DNA of 40,181 nucleotides from an uncultured Pseudomonadota bacterium (GTDB taxonomy: Bacteria; Bdellovibrionota_B; Oligoflexia; Oligoflexales; CAIYRB01). Shown here piece after piece: positions 1-7,450 of this stretch. The translations under genes and the position numbers were made by a program. The number at the start of each line of letters is the position of its first letter. The stretch's first letter is position 1. The notes under the pieces were generated by a model that ran no database searches, was not told where the DNA came from, and saw nothing but the letters and a program-made list of their open reading frames with translations. The stretch is taken from positions 1-40,181 of the forward strand of contig CAIYRB010000131.1 in assembly GCA_903928445.1 (NCBI GenBank), given 5' to 3'.

Positions 1-89
1 GGCCCCGTAGGCAAACCGAGTCGGCGAAGCAGGAAGCGGATGCCGCGAGGCGCCGTGACGTCAAATACAGTGCAACGACAAAACCCTAG
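1..89 (+). CDS. 3' end of a gene cut by the window edge (unknown)
   Basis: Frame 3 is open from the left edge to a TAG at 87-89. It codes for a charged tail rich in Arg, Lys, Glu and Ala (ending ...YSATTKP), which looks like an ordinary protein C-terminus. Frame 1 is also open here to about 114, so the choice of frame rests on composition only. The gene would converge with the cyclase gene that ends at 121. Function cannot be told from 28 residues. Confidence 0.35.
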   Translation, partial: PRRQTESAKQEADAARRRDVKYSATTKP

Positions 90-96
90 CGAGTCG

Positions 97-113
97 GCTC
101 AGCATGCCTGAGC
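97..113. terminator. Small hairpin between convergent gene ends
   Basis: GCTCAG (97-102) and CTGAGC (108-113) form a perfect 6-bp stem with a 5-nt loop, between the stop at 89 and the stop of the cyclase gene at 121. There is no clear T-tract on either side, so a terminator role is a guess from position. Confidence 0.25.
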
Positions 114-120
114 AGATTTG

Positions 121-2046
121 TCAGTGTTGCCTGTAGCGGTTGGGGTCTTTGAGCTGGGTGGGGCGGGCATCTAGGCGGGCTACAAAGAGGCAGCGAGCGT
201 CGGGGTCGTCGCGGACGACGACCTTTTCTGCGGCGAGATCTATGCGCTCAAAGCGTAGGCGCAGGTCTGGACTAAGACTGGCAAAGACACACTCTTGGAT
301 AATCAGGATGCTTTGGGCTGGACTGTGTGGAAATAGGGCCTTGCGCATATGCTCGTAGCGCGTTGCAAGCGCCAATCCGCGTCCATAGAGATCGTAGGAC
401 TTGGTGCCGGCGGCGGGAAAGAAGCTGGCAATCTGATCCATGGCCATGCCCATGCAACAGTGGATCGGCTCGTGGTATTGAAATTTAGCGACTTCTTCAC
501 TGAAAACTTCGTAAAAGCGCAAAGCCAAGGTGACTGCATCGTTAGCCATGGAGCCGGTCAGTGAACGCAGCGGGTAACCGACGCTGCAGATAAAGCCGTC
601 GCCAACCTGTTTGACCCGGTAGGCACTGGCCGTCATGGTGCCGGGATCATAGCCTTCGATCATGACTTCGTCGCAGCGCCGGAAAATATCCTGGAAGAAC
701 TCCTTGACCCGTTCATGCTTGATCTGGGTGCTGCCTACTAGGTCGAAGCAGATCACGCAGGCACTCGCTTCGCCGCAAGGCATGGTTGACTCGAGGATAG
801 CTCCACCGCGGATTTGACTGATTTGATGCGGATAGAACACTTTGCTCAACTGATCGAGGGCATGCTCGCTTTGCCCTAAGGCCTTGGCCTCAGACTGTTT
901 TGCGACAAACAGAATACCCAAAGCGAAGAGCACTGATTCGACAGCATAGCAAACGTAGAGTGAATAAGTCGCAAAGGTTGGAATGGTCCAAGTTAAGCCG
1001 ATCGTGCTGACGATCCATCCAGCGACGAAGATCGACCAACCGAAAAACAAAAATGCCGCAGCCTTGTCGCCTTGTCGCATGCGCCCGAAGGTCGCGGCGA
1101 TCACCAGGACTGCTAGGGCGAACTGAAATAGCCTGGATCCCGTATCAACGTCAAAGGCCATGTCCAAAGTAGCCGCGACGACAAATCCCATGCTGACTGC
1201 GGTCATTGCCCTAAAGAGGCGGGAGGCTTGACGTTTGAGGTCGAGCGTGGAGCTCATAAAGAGATAGATGGAGACGCTGCTGATCATGCCCAGGATATTC
1301 CACACCCCGGCTGGTTGGTTAGGCAGTAGGAAGGCACCAATTGCCAGCGTCCAAAGCATCGAGATGCTGTAGGTCGCATAGAATAAGAACTGCGGCCGGC
1401 GCGTCATCACCAGCATGCCTAGGCACAAGCAGAGCATACCCATCGCGATGCCAAAGGTGAATCCGTCCACTTGGCGCCAGGTCGCGTGACTCAGAGCGTA
1501 GTCGACGGCCGTCTCCGCGCTGATCACCGGCTTGAGGGAGCGCGAGTTGACGTCCTGCAGCAAGACGGCGAATTCATGCGTGCCCTTGGTAAGATTCAAG
1601 TGAAACAGACTGGCATGCAAGCGATCTGGTTTGATCTTTGTGTGGGAAGGGGTATCAATTTGATAAAGCAAGGCATCTTTGATGGGGACGTTCCACGGAC
1701 TGTCGACAAAGACGACATCATCGGTCGGCACCGTGATGTTAAAACGCATCCAGACGTTTGCATGTCTGGACATCGGTACGGCTTCGCCGTTAAAAGGCTG
1801 CCAAAATTCGCTTGGCTCGGCGAGGACCCTGGTGAGGTTCAACTGGCGACTCGGATCCATGGCATAGCCTTGGCGCGCGATGCTGATGGTCGGGGGTGGA
1901 GCGGGTTGAGTTGAGGACAAGGCATTTGGCAAAAAGGCTGAGCACGCGATCAGCGCGGCGTATATGCGCCAGAGGCTGCGACGAACTAGAAGCCTTTTGG
2001 TGGCGACCAGCACGTTAGAGAATTCCTTTGAGTCAATATGGATCAT
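121..2046 (-). CDS. 7TM sensor with class III adenylate/guanylate cyclase domain
   Basis: Predicted inner-membrane signalling enzyme making cAMP or cGMP. A basic N-terminus and hydrophobic signal/anchor (about 25-45) lead to a periplasmic 7TMR-DISM-like domain (about 55-185), seven or so membrane segments (about 195-385), then a cytoplasmic cyclase domain (about 400-600). Visible cyclase residues are the metal Asp in FDLVGS (D435), the second metal Asp in VGDGF (D483), and K479 in the KxxGD motif. In the last motif, YDLYGRGLALATR, the Arg (R563) is present but the usual transition-state Asn is Ala (A559). The ATG start lacks a visible Shine-Dalgarno. A GTG 33 bases inside (2011-2013) follows AAGGAA at 10 nt and gives a shorter, more normal signal peptide, so it may be the true start. 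The domain order is known from 7TMR-DISM receptors; the ligand is unknown. Confidence 0.82.
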   Translation of the reverse strand: MIHIDSKEFSNVLVATKRLLVRRSLWRIYAALIACSAFLPNALSSTQPAPPPTISIARQGYAMDPSRQLNLTRVLAEPSEFWQPFNGEAVPMSRHANVWMRFNITVPTDDVVFVDSPWNVPIKDALLYQIDTPSHTKIKPDRLHASLFHLNLTKGTHEFAVLLQDVNSRSLKPVISAETAVDYALSHATWRQVDGFTFGIAMGMLCLCLGMLVMTRRPQFLFYATYSISMLWTLAIGAFLLPNQPAGVWNILGMISSVSIYLFMSSTLDLKRQASRLFRAMTAVSMGFVVAATLDMAFDVDTGSRLFQFALAVLVIAATFGRMRQGDKAAAFLFFGWSIFVAGWIVSTIGLTWTIPTFATYSLYVCYAVESVLFALGILFVAKQSEAKALGQSEHALDQLSKVFYPHQISQIRGGAILESTMPCGEASACVICFDLVGSTQIKHERVKEFFQDIFRRCDEVMIEGYDPGTMTASAYRVKQVGDGFICSVGYPLRSLTGSMANDAVTLALRFYEVFSEEVAKFQYHEPIHCCMGMAMDQIASFFPAAGTKSYDLYGRGLALATRYEHMRKALFPHSPAQSILIIQECVFASLSPDLRLRFERIDLAAEKVVVRDDPDARCLFVARLDARPTQLKDPNRYRQH

Positions 2047-2509
2047 TTTTTGTTTTCGGAAACTCTGGCAGCAACTTTAGGCAGTGCCAGCGGTGAGTCG
2101 ATGCCTCACCTCATTTTGCTATGTCGAAGCAAATCAATCGCATCCATGACCTCGGTGGGGATAGGTCGCCATGGAAGGCGCTTTTTAATCTAGTGCTTTC
2201 AGTCGGTTGGCATATCTGCGGGGCACCGTTCCAAAAACCAGTCTCCCTTCCTCCCCTCCTCCCCTCCTCCCCTCCTCCCTACCTTCCTTTTTCCGTGGTC
2301 AAATTGAGATGTTATGCTTACAACCTGGACGAAAAGTCCATGTCACCTAAAATACTTAGGCTTGACGGCGCAGGCTTTGCTCCACCGCATGCTATCGCTA
2401 GAGGTTCACACTTACCAATAAAATCAATTAGTTCTGACCGGCATTTGGGTTAGATTAAAACCGTCAAAGTCGAGCTAAGTGAATAAGCCTATTGCCGTGG
2501 AGTCAAGCT
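2047..2509. other. 463-nt intergenic region with C-rich tandem repeat
   Basis: This gap separates the divergent cyclase and oxidoreductase genes. A reading frame at 2121-2453 runs through the low-complexity tract and has no ribosome site or familiar content, so I do not call it a gene. The notable element is the 8-bp repeat at 2250-2280. Promoters for both neighbours must lie here, but I see no convincing -35/-10 pair. Confidence 0.5.
2250..2280. repeat. 8-bp tandem repeat (CCTCCCCT), possible G-quadruplex on minus strand
   Basis: CCTCCCCT occurs three times perfectly at 2250-2273, followed by a 7-base partial copy. With the CCC at 2245-2247, the minus strand has five runs of three or four G separated by loops of 4-5 nt, which meets the usual G3+N1-7 rule for an intramolecular quadruplex. 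It lies about 200 nt upstream of the cyclase start. Confidence 0.7.
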
Positions 2510-3646
2510 ATGCCGAGAACCGATTCAGGCCTGCAACTACGATCCCTAGTCAAAGCCGATGGCACCTTGGAGTTGTCGTTGCAGACGGTCGCCACGCCGG
2601 CGCCAGCCGCAGATGAAGTGGTGGTGCGCATCGAGGCGGCGCCGATTAATCCATCGGATCTTGGGCTTCTGCTCGCGGGTGCCGATATGAGCAACGCGCG
2701 TTATGGCGGCTCCGCCACCCAGCCAGTGGTGACAGTCACCTTGCCAGAGCGGGCACTTAAGGCAGCCAAAGGCCGCGTCGACCAATCCTTGCCGGTCGGC
2801 AACGAAGCGGCCGGTGTGGTCATCGCCGCCGGTTCGGAGGCAAGCGCACAAGCGTTGTTAGGCAAGACGGTGGCTTTGATTGGCGGCGCCACCTACTCGC
2901 AGTTTCGCTGCGTCAAGGCTAGCCAATGCCTGGCACTCAGGGCGGATGCCACGCCAGCCGACGGCGCTTCGAGCTTCGTCAATCCGCTGACCGCTCTGGG
3001 CATGGTCGAGACAATGCGGCGCGAAGGCCACAAAGCACTGGTGCACACTGCCGCCGCCTCGAACCTCGGGCAGATGCTCGTCCGCATTTGCCAGGAGGAC
3101 AAGATCGGCTTGGTCAACATCGTCCGTTCAGCGGAGCAGGTAAACATTTTGCGACAGCTCGGCGCCGTGCACGTCTGCAATTCCGAGGCGCCCTCGTTCG
3201 TGGAGGACTTGACCAATGCGCTGGTTACCACTGGCGCCACGATCGCTTTCGATGCGATCGGAGGCGGGACTTTGGCTTCTCGTATTTTAAGCTGCATGGA
3301 GGCAGCTTTAACCAGAGCAGCGCCTAAACATAGCATCTACGGCACGACCACCCATAAACAAGTGTATATTTATGGGGGGCTCGATCTGAGTCCTACCGAA
3401 CTCCATCGCAACTTCGGCATGGCGTGGGGTATCGGCGGTTGGTTGCTGTTCCCGTTTCTTGAGAAGATCGGCCCCACCGCAACCAATTCCCTTAAGGACC
3501 GAGTCGTCTCTGGACTAAAAACCACCTTTGCCAGCACCTACTCGCGCGAGGTGTCTTTACTTGAGGCGCTCAGTGAGTCGGCGATCTCTGTCTACAGTAA
3601 ACGAGCGACCGGGACCAAGTACCTGATCGTGCCACATAAAAAATAG
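2510..3646 (+). CDS. Zinc-free MDR-family NAD(P)H oxidoreductase (quinone reductase-like)
   Basis: A 378-residue cytoplasmic medium-chain dehydrogenase/reductase. The N-terminal GroES-like domain has the APINPSDLG motif and the GNEAAGVV motif typical of quinone-oxidoreductase-like MDR proteins. The Rossmann part shows VHTAAASNLGQ at the nucleotide-binding loop and AFDAIGGG further on. The cysteines and histidines of the catalytic and structural zinc sites of alcohol dehydrogenases are absent, so a zinc-free reductase acting on quinones or enoyl compounds is likely. The ATG at 2510 is preferred because GGAG (2499-2502) sits 7 nt upstream; a TTG at 2492 would add six residues. It is a single gene with no clear partner, and the substrate is unknown. 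Confidence 0.82.
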   Translation: MPRTDSGLQLRSLVKADGTLELSLQTVATPAPAADEVVVRIEAAPINPSDLGLLLAGADMSNARYGGSATQPVVTVTLPERALKAAKGRVDQSLPVGNEAAGVVIAAGSEASAQALLGKTVALIGGATYSQFRCVKASQCLALRADATPADGASSFVNPLTALGMVETMRREGHKALVHTAAASNLGQMLVRICQEDKIGLVNIVRSAEQVNILRQLGAVHVCNSEAPSFVEDLTNALVTTGATIAFDAIGGGTLASRILSCMEAALTRAAPKHSIYGTTTHKQVYIYGGLDLSPTELHRNFGMAWGIGGWLLFPFLEKIGPTATNSLKDRVVSGLKTTFASTYSREVSLLEALSESAISVYSKRATGTKYLIVPHKK

Positions 3647-3654
3647 TCAAAAGG

Positions 3655-3680
3655 GGTACCGGCACGGACCCTCCGGTACC
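3655..3680. terminator. Inverted repeat after the MDR gene
   Basis: GGTACCGG (3655-3662) and CCGGTACC (3673-3680) are perfect inverted arms around a 10-nt loop, 8 nt past the stop codon. Each arm also contains the palindrome GGTACC. There is no T-tract, so it may be a transcription-end hairpin that does not need one, or only a repeat. Confidence 0.35.
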
Positions 3681-3789
3681 GGTGAAACCGCGCCCAAGTC
3701 GGTGCCAGGTTGCCAAATTTGCCCTGAGTCTCAGGCACCTATATCATCATGCTAACGACATCCAGCGATGCCAACGATAGGAGACCGAC

Positions 3790-4755
3790 ATGGGTAGAAA
3801 GCTCGCGGCTGCGGCGATCTGTGGATACTTGGCGTTAGCGACACAAGCCTGCAAGACCGATGGGGCGAAAGTCGAGGCGAATGATCAATACATTGGCATA
3901 CCGGTCGGCTACTGGTATCAAGTCTTGAATTTCAAAGATGGGGATCCGTTCAATTTTGTCACCTACCATCGCAACCATAAGGACCGGCTCATGGGCAATG
4001 CCACCGGCGGCATACTGCCAGAGACCCTTAAAGGGGTTTGGTTCATGGATGGCGCACCACTGACCGACAAGACGATTGAATTTACCCGCATCTACCCAAG
4101 CAAATCAGGAAGCAACTTCATCCTAAAGATAGGTGATCCCGAGGTGTTTAGCTGGACGGACTTGCCAGCTAGTCACAGAGCTAATCAGCTGTTGGACAAA
4201 TATAGCGTCGAATACGAAGTTGATTTCTTGGACTGCCCGAATGATGTCAAGACCGAGCGCGAAGTAACTTGGGGCATGAAAGATGGCAGTTGCACCAAGG
4301 ACGATCAAGAGTTTGCCACGATTACGCCGTATATCACGATTGCTGGACAACGCACAGCGATCTCGCCGCATTTGGCTTACTTTGATTTTTACCTGCACCC
4401 TAGGATTCCAGGCCAAGATTTTCTGATTTGGGAACGCCGCACCAAGCTATTTAAGATCGTCGACGAAGCGGTCGCAGCGATCACCCACGCGACCGAGAAG
4501 AACCAATGGAGCCGCTATAAGTTCACGCAAATCCTGGACAAGAATGCCAACCCCCTGCAGTCCTATCCGCATTTCATGGATAGTTTAAAGTCGTTTGCCT
4601 CTACCTACTTGCTTACGCTTGACCATATGCTGTGGCTACGTTGCTCAGAGGGATCAGAGGGCTGCAGTAAACAAACAGCAGGTGCCGACAACTTGCCGGC
4701 CCAGTTTATCGGACCAGACGGGCCGATAAACTTTGGAGCTATGCCGCACCTATAA
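3790..4755 (+). CDS. Lipoprotein of unknown function
   Basis: A 321-residue exported protein. The short basic start and hydrophobic stretch end in a lipobox LATQAC with the lipidated Cys at position 21, so it should be anchored to the inner or outer membrane. The mature part is mixed polar and aromatic and has several Cys residues (for example LDCPND, DGSCTK, LRCSEGSEGCS) that could pair as disulfides in the periplasm. I recognise no catalytic motif. AGGAG (3779-3783) lies 6 nt before the ATG, a strong start. It converges with another lipoprotein gene ending at 4807. The last codons contain a perfect 10-bp inverted repeat (4703-4732). Confidence 0.75.
   Translation: MGRKLAAAAICGYLALATQACKTDGAKVEANDQYIGIPVGYWYQVLNFKDGDPFNFVTYHRNHKDRLMGNATGGILPETLKGVWFMDGAPLTDKTIEFTRIYPSKSGSNFILKIGDPEVFSWTDLPASHRANQLLDKYSVEYEVDFLDCPNDVKTEREVTWGMKDGSCTKDDQEFATITPYITIAGQRTAISPHLAYFDFYLHPRIPGQDFLIWERRTKLFKIVDEAVAAITHATEKNQWSRYKFTQILDKNANPLQSYPHFMDSLKSFASTYLLTLDHMLWLRCSEGSEGCSKQTAGADNLPAQFIGPDGPINFGAMPHL
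4703..4732. repeat. 10-bp inverted repeat inside the 3' end of the lipoprotein gene
   Basis: AGTTTATCGG (4703-4712) and CCGATAAACT (4723-4732) are exact inverted arms around a 10-nt loop, within the last ten codons or so of the upstream gene and between two convergent genes. It has no following T-run. It could be a two-way transcription stop or mRNA end protection. Confidence 0.5.
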
Positions 4756-4806
4756 CCGACACCGCAGTCAATGCACCATCGCCAGGGGGCGAGCGCGGCC
4801 TTGCGA

Positions 4807-5529
4807 CTATTTTGCCATCGCGGCAAAGATGGTGCGTAGCGCGGTGTCCTCAGTGAAGGCCGAGGTCTTTTGGTCGATGCAGCCAACGTGCTGACTGCTG
4901 ATGGCGCCCATCGACGACGGGCTCCAGAGACCAAGGGTGCCGAGGCCGTTGGTGATGTTTGGAATGGTCAACTTCAGCGTTGCACCTGAGGACGTGTCGT
5001 GGGTGTAAGCGGTGCTGAGCTGCGTGTTGTTATGCGCCTTGTCGCAGCCTCCGGTTTGATTCACCAGCAACGTACCGTTGGCTTCGGAAACGATATCACC
5101 GATCGACTGGACGTGAATGTAGGTGACGGCAACGTTGTTGTACCAGCAGTAGTAACCGAAGGCGGCTTTCTTCACGGATTCATTGATCTGCGCGAAGGCT
5201 TTGCAGGCGGTGTTACGACGATTGTCAGGAAAGCTGCCATCGACCTTGCCATTGCTCCAGCCGCCGGTGATCCCCGTGGCGATGAAGTCCACGGCTGGGG
5301 TTGCAGCAGCAGTAGTAGTAGTAGTAGTAGAGGGCGCTGCTGGGTGTAAGGGGGCAAAGGTCGCGACTGGGGCCGCCACGGGTGCCGGAGCCGGCGTCGG
5401 AGTCGGAGCCGGAGTTGGCGCCGCGGCGGTCGGTGCAGGCTCCACCGAGGCATTGTCGCTAGAACTTTTCTTACCGCATCCGTAGCTCAAACTAGAGGCG
5501 GCGACTAAACCAATAACAAACGACTTCAT
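4807..5529 (-). CDS. Lipoprotein with Ala/Pro/Thr-rich linker, unknown function
   Basis: A 240-residue protein with a lipobox LSYGC (Cys18), a disordered linker of Pro, Ala and Thr (about 30-78) and a compact C-terminal domain (about 80-240) holding four Cys (in NTACKAF, YYCWYNN, GGCDKAH, VGCIDQ). The architecture suggests a membrane-tethered domain on a flexible stalk across the periplasm or at the surface. GGAG lies 5 nt before the ATG. Six Thr codons in the linker are a pure ACT trinucleotide run (5311-5328). The lipoprotein at the right edge of the window has a comparable Ala-Pro stalk, but the two globular parts look unrelated. Function unknown. Confidence 0.75.
   Translation of the reverse strand: MKSFVIGLVAASSLSYGCGKKSSSDNASVEPAPTAAAPTPAPTPTPAPAPVAAPVATFAPLHPAAPSTTTTTTAAATPAVDFIATGITGGWSNGKVDGSFPDNRRNTACKAFAQINESVKKAAFGYYCWYNNVAVTYIHVQSIGDIVSEANGTLLVNQTGGCDKAHNNTQLSTAYTHDTSSGATLKLTIPNITNGLGTLGLWSPSSMGAISSQHVGCIDQKTSAFTEDTALRTIFAAMAK
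5311..5328 (-). repeat. Trinucleotide microsatellite (ACT)6 in coding sequence
   Basis: Six ACT codons in a row on the minus strand, next to a short GCT run, encode the Thr tract of the lipoprotein linker. Slippage would change linker length without a frameshift. Confidence 0.8.
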
Positions 5530-5649
5530 GGGAACTCCAAAACAGCGGGGAAGGGGGGAAGGGAACTACAGCGGCAACTCGAAAGGGCTAGTCCATAGAG
5601 GACTAAACCGCCTTGTGCAAGCTTAAGGCCAAGCCCCGATGAACGCGTA

Positions 5650-5788
5650 ACAGGATGAATTTCATGGCATCGACGAGGGGGAGCAAGCGTCTAAGATTTT
5701 GACACTCGGCCAGATCCGTAACGATCCGGATCCAGTCATTCGCCAATACGGCGCCAAAGGCCTGCAGTATTTTCGCAAGCTTGTATGA
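5650..5788 (+). pseudogene. 3' remnant of an unknown gene
   Basis: After a TAA at 5647-5649 one frame is open for 45 codons to a TGA at 5786-5788. The product reads as real protein (parts: LTLGQIRNDPDP, YGAKGLQYFRKL) but has no start codon with a ribosome site and no room for an N-terminal domain. The charged, helical pattern resembles the end of a HEAT-like or other helical repeat protein; that is only a resemblance. The last 8 codons are also the first part of a tandem repeat (5765-5897). It converges on der. Confidence 0.4.
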
Positions 5789-5908
5789 AGTGACTGCCCC
5801 CCTAGTAACCCTGTTACCCAGTATTTTCGCAGGCTTGCACGAAGTGACTGACCCCCTAGTACTCAGGCTTGCACGAAGTGACTGACCCCCTAGTACTCCC
5901 CTAGTACT
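5765..5908. repeat. Tandem/dispersed repeat with GAAGTGACTGACCCC core
   Basis: Copy 1 (5765-5807) and copy 2 (5819-5863) share about 43 bp with a few changes. Copy 3 (5864-5897) repeats the last 34 bp of copy 2 exactly. A final partial CCCCTAGTACT follows up to the der stop codon. The core GAAGTGACTGACCCC is at 5841-5855 and 5875-5889. Its reverse complement GGGGTCAGTCACTTC recurs at 38907-38921 right after uvrC. CTAG is unusually frequent in this stretch. It resembles REP-like dispersed repeats known in other bacteria; no transposase is next to it. Confidence 0.75.
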
Positions 5909-5914
5909 AGTAAT

Positions 5915-7450
5915 CTAGTAAATCACCGCGTCGTCATCGTCCTCATCGTCTAGGTCGGCAAAATCGCTATCCCCACGGCCCTCGTCAAAGTCGTCGTCAA
6001 AGGCTCCGCGCACTGGGTCACGCATCGAATGGACGTGCAGACCAGCTTGTTTATCACGAGCCTCTTGGCGGACCGCTGCCTCCGAGTCGCGGCGGCGGAC
6101 GTCGGTCTTTGGCCGGAAGATCAGGCGAATGGGGATCTCGTCAAAGCCGAGCATCGAGCGGAAGCGGTTGGTCATATAGCGGATGTAGGCTTCTTGGATT
6201 TCATCGTAGACGTTGCAAAAGACGACAATCGTCGGCGGCGCGATGGCGACCTGGGTGGCGAAGTAAAACTTCACCCGTTTGGACTTAGCCCGGATCAACG
6301 CCGGAGTGTGCTCCTGCGCCATGGTGCGCAAAGCGGTGTTCACGGCGTTGGTCTCGACCCGACGGCGGGTCGCATCGGTTAGGCGCTCGGCGAGTGCCAT
6401 CAGTTTGTGCACGCGTTGGTTTTCCAAGGCAGAGACAAAAACCGTGGGGATGTAAGACAGAGTCTTCAACTCGCGGTGAATAGCTTCTTCATATTCCTTG
6501 GCCGTATTCGTGTCTTTGTCGGGAAAGATGTCCCACTTGTTGACGACGATGGCAACGGGCTTGCCACGCTCACCAGCCAGATCGGCGAGGCGGGCATCCT
6601 GCTCGGTGAGGCCCTGCACCGCGTCGAGCACCAATAAGACGACATCAGCACGGTCGATGGAACGGATGCTGCGCATCACGCTCAGCGACTCGATGCGCTC
6701 GCTGATCTTCGACTTACGCCTGATACCGGCGGTGTCGATCAGCACGTATTCGCGGCCGTTATAGACCATCGGAGTATCGAGCGCGTCACGGGTGGTGCCG
6801 GGAAGGTCGGACACCAAGGCGCGCTCTTCGCCGAGGATGCGATTGAGGATCGAGGACTTTCCAGCGTTCGGGCGACCGACGATGGCGACGCGGATCGCAT
6901 CCGGTGATGTTTTAATCGAGGACAAGCTAGGTAGCGCTTTGAGATCGTCAAACAACCGGTCCTTCAAGTCAATGACGCCACGATTATGGGCAGCGCTGAC
7001 TTTAAGCAGCTCATCGACACCAAGCTCGAAGAACTCCCACATCGCCTGCGCCTGTTCCGGGCCGTCGATCTTGTTGATGCAGACGATATGCGGCTTGTTT
7101 AGCTCTTCCAGATAGCGTTTCAGTTGGCGGTCGTGCGGCGTCATGCCGCTTTTGCCATCGAGCAGCAAGACGACACTATCAGCCTCGATAATCGCTGCTT
7201 CGGTCTGGCGCCAGACTAGGTTTTCGGCAAAGGGTTGGAACTTGAAATCATCGGTTTCAAAGCCGCCGGTATCGACCAGCATAAAGCCTGCCGTCTTTTC
7301 GTCATCCTGCCAGACGGTGCCGTAGATACGGTCGCGGGTGACGACGGGACGGTCGTCGACGATAGCCGAGTCGCTGCGGGTGAGGCGGTTAAATAACGTC
7401 GATTTGCCAACATTGGGCCGGCCAATGATGGCGACGATGCCGTGAATCAT
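5915..7450 (-). CDS. der: Ribosome-assembly GTPase Der (EngA)
   Basis: Essential double-GTPase needed for 50S subunit maturation. The 511-residue protein has two tandem G domains: the first with GRPNVGKST, DTGGF and NKID, the second with GRPNAGKSS, DTAGIRRK and NKWD. They are followed by the KH-like domain (FRSMLGFDEIPIRLIFR) that ends the family core. Beyond it there is an extra 50 or so residues, closing in a strongly acidic tail of Asp and Glu. The ATG overlaps the rnc stop by 4 nt (ATGA), so the two are translationally coupled. It is the last gene of mnmA-rnc-der. The stop codon is followed at once by the CTAG-rich repeat, and no terminator hairpin is seen. Confidence 0.97.
   Translation of the reverse strand: MIHGIVAIIGRPNVGKSTLFNRLTRSDSAIVDDRPVVTRDRIYGTVWQDDEKTAGFMLVDTGGFETDDFKFQPFAENLVWRQTEAAIIEADSVVLLLDGKSGMTPHDRQLKRYLEELNKPHIVCINKIDGPEQAQAMWEFFELGVDELLKVSAAHNRGVIDLKDRLFDDLKALPSLSSIKTSPDAIRVAIVGRPNAGKSSILNRILGEERALVSDLPGTTRDALDTPMVYNGREYVLIDTAGIRRKSKISERIESLSVMRSIRSIDRADVVLLVLDAVQGLTEQDARLADLAGERGKPVAIVVNKWDIFPDKDTNTAKEYEEAIHRELKTLSYIPTVFVSALENQRVHKLMALAERLTDATRRRVETNAVNTALRTMAQEHTPALIRAKSKRVKFYFATQVAIAPPTIVVFCNVYDEIQEAYIRYMTNRFRSMLGFDEIPIRLIFRPKTDVRRRDSEAAVRQEARDKQAGLHVHSMRDPVRGAFDDDFDEGRGDSDFADLDDEDDDDAVIY

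Noticed and set aside
1471-1914. 147-codon plus-strand frame inside the cyclase gene
   Set aside because: Antisense shadow of a well-supported gene.
2121-2453. Open frame of 110 codons in the cyclase/oxidoreductase spacer
   Set aside because: It crosses a C-rich tandem repeat, has no ribosome site and gives low-complexity Pro-rich sequence.
5765-5908. Tandem repeat considered as a CRISPR array
   Set aside because: Copies differ in length, copies 2 and 3 touch without spacers, and there are no cas genes.
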